A stretch of 64,000 bases of DNA from positions 45,745,980 through 45,809,979 of the forward strand of contig JARZZO010000004.1 in the NCBI GenBank assembly GCA_030544215.1, read 5' to 3'. The notes under the pieces were generated by a model. The model searched no databases and was not told the DNA's origin. It worked only from the letters and a program-made list of their open reading frames with translations. The position numbers and the translations under genes are program-made. This document shows positions 57,946-64,000 of this stretch, piece after piece (positions within the stretch are counted from its first letter, which is position 1; the number at the start of each line of letters is the position of its first letter). The stretch comes from Zantedeschia hybrid cultivar. Taxonomy: Eukaryota > Streptophyta > Magnoliopsida > Alismatales > Araceae.

Positions 57946-59203
57946 GGTTCTGACCTTCTTGGTGAATGATTAAAAGGTCGGCCCAAAACTCTTCTGACAA
58001 CAGTAATGTCTATTCACATATTATTATGTATTATAGTAAAATCTTACAATCAAATGTGATCAAACAGATTTAATAACTTTAGAGTCATAAAAAGTGTCAT
58101 TGTCAAGATGAAGTATGATTAAGAATCATGAATCGCGTGAAAAAAATCTCTAAAGGTCATAATATGTGTATCTTATGACTTTTGTATATTAGGTATTACA
58201 ATTAAGGTTCCTTACATAAAATTGGGCCCAATGAGTCAAAGAAGCAAGACATGCGAAATTAGGCAATCAGTCTGACTTAAATCAAATCCTTGCACATATA
58301 CAATTACATTTGAAAATCTAAAATGAATCAAAGAATATATATATAGTTTCCAAACTAATCATGCTGAGTGTAACCATGTGCCTACTACTTGTGTACTAGA
58401 ATCTAATCTTTCTAGGCCATTGGATTTTTCTTAGCCCTCCTTTATTCCTTGAACTCCTAGGCCCTTCTTTTGTCCCCGAGTTCTCATTGGATAAGAAAAG
58501 GCATCAGTAGTATCCTCCCTTGGTGTTGCACACCTTGTTCTTTCTCTCTCTCTTTTACCCACTCTCTACACCTATGTTCTTTTTCTTTGGAGATGCAAAG
58601 ACTAAGGAGGGACTGGCTTTCTATTTATAGGAGGAGGAGAAGAAAGGGATAAGGGAGAGTGTATTAGTTAATCAACTTGAATACTACCACCTAGGTATAA
58701 AGATGTCAAATTCTAGGACCATGGTATTTAGTTGGTTGCCACCTATCCTCCTAGGTGTCAATCTTAGGAGCCATACTAGTTAAATGGTTGCCACCTCTCA
58801 GTCTTAGGATAAGCTTGGATTTATATGCTACCAGCTAGCATTGTTTTGAATAAATATGAATCCACACACTGCCACCTATCACTTCATGCAACCACCTCGT
58901 ACTTACTTGCCATCACTTAAAATAGCTCTCTAAATATCTATATAACAGTCCCCTAAAATGTCTAAATTAGTGACAGTTATCTACTTCGAAGTTATAGGTC
59001 ATTGAACCCTCTTTCCAACGCATAAAAGTTTACATAAATTGGATTTTCAATAGTATATTATGTGCAAAATATAGAACTAGTTCAAGTGAGATCGTAAATA
59101 ATAGTTATGTCAACTTAATGGGCTAAATCTAATGAACTTAATGGGTTCAGTTAATTTAAATAACCAATAAATAGGATAAGCAAAAAGTCAATCATAACAT
59201 CTT
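57946..59203 (-). repeat. LTR-like segment, minus orientation
   Basis: On the minus strand TGTTATGATTGAC follows a purine tract (AAAGAAGAGAAGA). The sequence before that reads TTTTGAAGACGAAATTTCTT, very like the segment before the Tekay LTR near 3175. A TATA box (CTATAAATAG) lies near 58621-58630. The far end was not defined; the left limit given is only the edge of the neighbouring element. Confidence 0.45.
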
Positions 59204-59282
59204 CTCTTCTTTAAAGAAATTTCGTCTTCAAAATTTTACTAGTCATAAACCATTAAATTTTTCTTCTTCTAGTTAAATATTA
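59204..59282 (-). other. 3' internal end of a minus-strand gypsy element
   Basis: Polypurine tract and a short non-coding stub of the element whose LTR lies to the left. Cut at about 59282 by LINE sequence. Confidence 0.45.
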
Positions 59283-59879
59283 TCATGGCCCAAAGCAATG
59301 CCACCCCATTTCTCATCTTCTCTATGCAGATGACACGCTTATATTCCTTAATGGTGCTATCCAGGGTCTCAGAAGAATTTTGCATTCTATCTTCCAATAT
59401 GAAGATGCCTATGGCCAGCTTATCAATGCTAGAAGAGCAGTTTTGTTATATCTAAAAGGGCTCCTTTGGTGCTATTAGACGGATTGTCTCTATGACTAGT
59501 TTTTCTCACAGCAATTCTTCCATTATGTACTTGGGCGTACCTTTGTTCACTGGTCATAGAAGAATTTCACACTTCAAGTATCTTATTGATAAGGTGATCG
59601 TTAGACTTGAAGGGTGGCAATCCAAATTCCTCTCTTAAGCTGTCCTAGTGACTCTGGTTAAACATGTTCTTAAGACCATTCCAATTCATGTTGCAAGCGC
59701 CTCTTGCACTCCTATGTCTATCATAGATAGCATCTTTTCTCTATGCGCCAACTTTCTTTGGCAGGGTCATGAAGGAGAACATCGCCGACATTGGGTTACA
59801 TGGAGTCAAGTTACTAAATCTGTGTTAGAGGTTGGTCTAGGTATCTGTAACAAAGAGCCGTATGCACCATTGCAACAAA
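59283..59879 (+). pseudogene. LINE (L1-type) reverse transcriptase fragment
   Basis: Reads HLLYADDTLIFLNGA (catalytic YADD near 59324), then after a frame change IMYLGVPLFTGHRRISHF and LEGWQSKFLS, and after a stop VKHVLKTIPIHVASAS, IDSIFSLCANFLWQG and HWVTWSQV. This is the palm-to-thumb order of plant L1 RT. It is broken by at least one frameshift and one stop (near 59637) and ends at the CACTA terminus. Confidence 0.78.
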
Positions 59880-60215
59880 CACTACAAGGGAGGCAGGTTT
59901 TGTCAGCGAATATATGTCAACGGCTATAGATACTTATCGACAAAGATAATATTAGTCGACGGCTATGAAGTTGCCGTTTACAATAGGCTTATTTGTCGGC
60001 GGCTAATATAACCGCTTACATATACTGAATATATGTCAACGGCTTTACTTTAGCCGTTGATATATATAGGTTATACGTTTACGGCTGTTTTTTAACCGTC
60101 GACATATGTAATAAATAGAAAAAAAAATAACAGTAAAAACTATATGTCAACGGCTAAAACTGTAGCCGTTTACATATCTAACATATGTCAGCGGCTAAAC
60201 TTATAGCCGCTGACA
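59880..60215 (+). mobile_element. Left terminus of a second CACTA transposon
   Basis: CACTACAAGGGAGGC is followed by at least seven TATGTCAACGGCT or AGCCGTTGACATA-like motifs in both orientations, the subterminal pattern of CACTA elements but different from that of the first CACTA. It breaks a LINE RT frame. The matching 3' terminus was not found downstream in the window. Confidence 0.72.
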
Positions 60216-60452
60216 AAAGACCGGCCCTTTCCCTGTCTCCCTCCCAAGCCCTAGCTCCCTGTCTCCCTCTTTTCCCCTCTCCTAGCCCTAGCCACTGCCG
60301 GTCGCGTCTACTGTGCCCGCCATCGTCGCCGGTCGCGTCCGCTGTGCCCGCCATCGAGCGCGCCGGAGATGCTCCCAGGGCGAAACCCTAGCAGCGGCAG
60401 CTGACGGATCGCGCCGGCGGAGGGGGAGGAAGACGACGCGGGCGGGGCAGCG
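60216..60452 (+). other. GC-rich leader of the ETO1-like exon
   Basis: CCTGTCTCCCTC- and CGCCGGTCGCGTC-type sequence joins the CACTA repeats directly. It looks like the 5' leader of a plant gene, with GCCGGTCGCGTC and TGTGCCCGCCATCG each occurring twice. Confidence 0.5.
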
Positions 60453-61331
60453 ATGCAGAACCACATTCTGAACAGCATCCGCAGCCTCAAGCTCTCCGAT
60501 GGCTGCAAGGGCGGCAGCAGCCAGGTCTACGCCCTGAACCCTTCTCCGCCGGCCACGACAAGACCCACCCCCATCACCGCCACCACCCTCCCCACCATCC
60601 GCATCACCATCGCCGCACCCCCTCCCAGGACACCGGCCACCACCTCCGCACGGCCGCTTCTGGTTGCCCCGACAGCCTCCTCCCCTACGGCCTCCCCTCC
60701 CCGGACCTCATCGATCCCCCCATCGACCCCTTCATCCGAGAGGTCGACCAGGTGTCCGCCCTCACCGCCTCCTTCCGCCGCCTCGCGGGCGCCGCGGAGC
60801 CCGAGGACCGCTGCGCGCTCCACCTGGAGCAGCGCTCCCTCCTCAGGGCCCTCGGTGACCCAAGGCTCCTCCGCCGCTCCCTGCGCTGTGCCCGCCTCCA
60901 CGCCCCGGACGTGCACCACAAGATCGTGCTCTCCGCTTGGCTTCGGTTCGAGCGGCGGGAGGACGAGCTCGAGGCTCACCCCTCGTCCTCGCCCGCCGCT
61001 TCCTCCTGCGGTCCCGCGATGGAGTGTCCCCGCGCAGCGCTCGTCCCTGGTTATGATCCTGAGTTCTCCTCGGGCCCCTGCCCGTGCCGCCGCGCGGCCA
61101 AGCGCGCCGCGTCTGGTTCGGGGGCCGCAGAGCGGGAGCAGAAGGAGGGGGAAGAAGCGGAAGAAGAAGAAGAAGAGGAAGGCGACGTGGTTTTCTGTAT
61201 CGGCGATGAGGAGGTTGTTTGCATTCGGTACCGGATGGCGGCGCAATCGAAGCCGCTCAGCACGATGATGTATGGAGGGTTCATGGAGTCGAGGAGGGAG
61301 AAGATCCACTTCACACACAACGGGATCTCGC
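60453..61331 (+). pseudogene. ETO1/EOL-like gene fragment, 5' exon, frameshifted
   Basis: ETO1-like proteins are BTB-TPR adaptors that mark ACC synthases for degradation and so limit ethylene. ATG 60453 opens MQNHILNSIRSLKLSDGCKG, the family N-terminus. Near 60540-60560 the frame shifts (from frame 0 to frame 2), after which SLLPYGLPSPDLIDPPIDP, RRSLRCARLHAPDVHHKIV, SAWLRFERREDELE, AMECPRAALVPGYDPE and the BTB start FCIGDEEVVCIRYRMA, MMYGGFMESRREKIHFT follow. It ends at HNGIS with a GTAAGT splice donor at 61332. The rest of the BTB domain and all TPRs are missing. It lies directly beside a CACTA terminus and LINE pieces occur on both sides, so capture by the transposon is likely but unproven. 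Confidence 0.78.
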
Positions 61332-62159
61332 GTAAGTCTAAAAGGGGATCCAAATTTAAGACTCGCATAAGTCTAAAAGGGATTCATATTGAAAAAAATT
61401 TCTTGATTCAAGTAGCATGTGTCCCGAAGAGATGTTTACATTTCTATGAACTAATCCCCCTCAAATTTATGCCATCATACTGCTGCAATAGGCATGACAA
61501 TTCCTTTGGCAAAGGTTTTGAGATTGAAGGCTACTAATGTAGTCTACCGAAAGCTGCTAGCCATTTTGCAAAACATTCAGTTATTTATTCTTTTGTTAAT
61601 ATAGCAAGAAGTAACAAGGCTAACAGAATAGTTGTTTGTGGGAGAGTTTCTAGGGCTTATAAATATCTTCTCAGCTCTTCTTTTGTGCATGAGAGCTTTG
61701 AGAGTATACTGATGCTATACTTGCATGTCCCATTTTTTTGGTTATTACAGCATAGTATGTTTGCCATTTATCTATTCAATCAGCCTGTTGTCTTTTAGTT
61801 AGCTATATAAGAGCTTATTCATGGGGGTGAACATGGAGCCATTGGTTAGATGAGCAGCTATGATCCTGGGGTGCAGAGTGACATTTCTTATCACTTATCT
61901 GAGATTTCCTCTGACCCTAGGAGCATTCCATAGAAGAGACTAAGGGACCAGCAGGATGCCAGGATGGGAGAGTATCAGTTTAAGCTCCTACACTCCTGGT
62001 CCATGGGGGAAGACTACCCCTGTGCAAAACAATACTTGTTGGTTTACTCATGTATCACTTTTCCTCATTCTGCATCCCAAAAATGTGGCTAGAATGTTTT
62101 TAGTTCATTTAGCTCAGATTTGTGTGGCACGGGCTTGGTGGAGAATTTAATGGATGGCA
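61332..62159. other. No gene recognised; probably intron and flanking sequence
   Basis: Starts with intron-like sequence after the ETO1-like exon (AAGTCTAAAAGGG occurs twice, near 61335 and 61370). No second ETO1 exon was found. Confidence 0.5.
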
Positions 62160-62580
62160 TGATATCTGCTAGGGGTGGAACTGCAAAAGTAAGAGAATGG
62201 TGGCTTTAGGATCAGAAGTATTAGAGATTTCAACTTTGCCCAAACAATAAGTGGCTGTGGAAGATGGGGAAAGAGGAAGGAGGGCTGTGGCTAGAGGTAG
62301 TCAATCAAAACTACTATATAAAGACTAGCATGTTGGTCTATGGGACATATAGTACCGTCTACAAGAACCAACATTTCTCATTTTTTAGAGAGGATGCGAG
62401 CAACAAGAGATGTGTTAAGCACAAGCACACTAGCGATGCTAGGTAATAAGTGGAAAATCTGGTTTTTGATAGACAGGTGGTGTGAAGATAGAGAATCTGT
62501 GAAGGCTTTTCCTTCTCTTCATATTGTTTCTGGCACTAAAACATTGCTAGCAGATTACTTTGGCATTGGTGGAGTTTGAT
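62160..62580 (+). pseudogene. LINE C-terminal fragment
   Basis: Broken plus-strand frames read GFRIRSIRDFNFA, KWKMGKEEGGLW-like WKMGKEEGGLWLEVV and GNKWKIWFLIDRWCEDRE, FPSLHIVS, LLADYFG. These are the standard order in plant L1 proteins just downstream of the block at which the LINE fragment at 59283-59879 stops, so both may be halves of one LINE. Confidence 0.62.
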
Positions 62581-63656
62581 ATCCTACGTGCACGAACTAT
62601 CTCCATTCTCCAGTGTTGGGGTCGGAAAGTTTGATGACCTACCAAGTAGACTGTATAGGTTGTTATGAGCAACCATCAGGTCCAAGAATCTTGGAGTTAG
62701 TGGTGGAAGGGCAATGGAAGATTTACAATGACGCCTGTGTATGAGTCCATTGTAGATAGAGGTGCCAGATACCCCATGATTAATCATATAATGCACCACG
62801 GAAACCTTTTTGAAGATCAAATTTCTAATGTGAAGAATAGTCCACAGAGACTTCGGATGTACCACAGGTTAACTAATTTCATGGAAAGGATTAGAAGGGC
62901 TTGCACATTAATTCATTATGTGATGAGAGCCCATGGATCACTTGTTTAGACTTCGCCTTTTTTTCCAAGATGCTTGGAGAGGTATATCGCAGAAGATATA
63001 GATTATGGAGGATAGCCCGTGGAGCATGACAATTGATTAATCTATCTGGTGGTTGATTCTCCATTCCACTTTTTGGGCCATCTAGGGGGAGAAACAACAT
63101 ACTGTTTCAAATCATACGAAGACTCCAAAAAGAGCTGTTTCTTTCATTTGCAAAAGGGTGATTTGTGGTTGAGTGGGCCAAATTGTTGGAGAAGGAAGGG
63201 GCTTAGAGGTTACAATGAACCATAGTTTAAATAAACAGTGCTGACTTCAGCTTCAGAGATCCAATGTTGATATTGTTCCTTAAGTTGGTGAGGGAGCAAG
63301 TATAGGATTACATGTGCTACATTTTGTTTTACGTTCATCACCTACTAATTATGAGCATGAATTATTCAAATACCTCTGCAACGATTATTATTTTTTATTT
63401 AAAAAACTGACAAAGAAAACACAAGAAAAAATGGTGGCAAGGAAAACCTCAAATGTATGAATCTTCTAAACAAGATTATGCTGCATGACTTACTTTCAAT
63501 GCAATAATTATGTCGGAATATTCTAGGAGCATATAGCATACAAAGCATATTTGGCAAAATTGTCTAGGTATCTATGCTTCATGTTGTCCCTTTTCCCCTA
63601 CCCCTTTCACCATGGTTTCTCTTCTGGTGTTCTCTGTGTAAACAAATAGAGAGGTC
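62581..63656. other. No gene recognised
   Basis: May contain further decayed LINE tail sequence; no motif could be read with confidence. Confidence 0.4.
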
Positions 63657-63657
63657 T

Positions 63658-63678
63658 TCTCTCTCTCTCTCTCTCTCC
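63658..63678. repeat. (CT)n microsatellite
   Basis: About ten CT units. Confidence 0.9.
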
Positions 63679-63700
63679 CCAGAATGTTTTATCTATTGTT

Positions 63701-64000
63701 TCACTTTTTTCTACAGCTAAGCATAGCTTTACAATCTCCTCTTCCTCCTCCTCATCTTATCAATCATTTTGATCTGTTGAAAATACTGTACATCTGTACC
63801 TATGAAGAACTTTGGTGAATTTCAATTTTGTAGTGTAATGATCAGGGAACCCTATTCTCTCACTTTTTCTACAGTGAAGCATATCTTTACTTTCTCCTCC
63901 TCTTCCTCTCCCTCCTCACCACCCCATTGATCATTTTAACTTGTTGAAAAGTGCTAGTATCTCTGAATTGTAATGTTTGGTGAATTTTGTTCTCATAGTG
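63701..64000 (+). repeat. Tandem duplication of about 140 bp at the window end
   Basis: Units 63701-63835 and 63859-64000 share, in order, CTACAG, AAGCATA, CTTTAC, a TCCTC-rich stretch, ATCATTTT, TTGTTGAAAA or CTGTTGAAAA, TTTGGTGAATTT and TAGTG. The second unit may run past the window. Confidence 0.7.

Noticed and set aside
60527..61318. A 263-codon minus-strand frame over the ETO1-like exon
   Set aside because: High GC content leaves the opposite strand open; the plus-strand residues match a known family and the minus-strand ones do not.
63824..63835. TTTTGTAGTG as the 3' terminus of the second CACTA
   Set aside because: Only eight to ten bases fit, the subterminal motif of the left end is absent nearby, and the site lies within a tandem repeat.

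Overview
This window looks like a transposon-rich stretch of a flowering-plant nuclear genome. The evidence is nested plant-type LTR retrotransposons (Ty3/gypsy Tekay, Athila and Tat types, and Ty1/copia), En/Spm (CACTA) DNA transposons with GT-AG introns, LINE, SINE and MITE remnants, and one ordinary host gene encoding a potato-type-I protease inhibitor. The very GC-rich ETO1-like exon near the right end would fit a monocot, but that is only an inference. Most coding sequence belongs to mobile elements, and nearly all of it is broken.

Layout. 1-5556: 3' part of a Tekay chromovirus (pol with four in-frame stops, then a 2.36 kb 3' LTR). It sits in the integrase region of an Athila element (5557-9723: integrase tail, 3' region, 1.62 kb 3' LTR). 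The Athila lies against an inverted Athila-like LTR fragment (9724 to about 10720). Next comes a minus-strand copia LTR (10955-12510) with a primer-binding site on one side and a polypurine tract plus RNase H tail on the other. 12.7-14.5 kb holds a Mutator-like foldback MITE, an hAT-like MITE and a SINE.

14579-38731 is one CACTA transposon with matching CACTACAACAAA-type termini, subterminal CTTACGG repeats and a 3-bp TGC target duplication. It carries a four-exon TNP2-type transposase, a Ulp1-like cysteine-protease fragment, a GC-rich block and a LINE remnant. Its last gene is split by a complete 14.05 kb minus-strand Tat-type gypsy element (23743-37794, 5-bp ATACT duplication). Without that insertion the CACTA would be about 10.1 kb.

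The two-exon protease-inhibitor gene (minus strand, 40410-39029) begins about 300 bp beyond the CACTA. After second copies of both MITE families comes a probable solo LTR of about 4 kb (44378-57945), split by a young copia element (47776-57285: two 1586-bp LTRs, ACGGC target duplication, gag-pol with two in-frame stops). The right end holds a minus-strand LTR-like segment, LINE fragments, the terminus of a second CACTA (59880) next to a broken 5' exon of an ETO1-like gene, and a tandem duplication.

The most unusual signal is a short palindromic module (roughly AAAAGGCGTC, a loop of about 10 bases, GACGCCTTTT). It recurs about 12 times in the Tekay LTR and again in the LTRs and untranslated regions of the unrelated Tat element. 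Loop sequences vary freely while the arms stay complementary. A second palindrome, TTGTGCTACCACAA, recurs four times in the copia leader just before gag.
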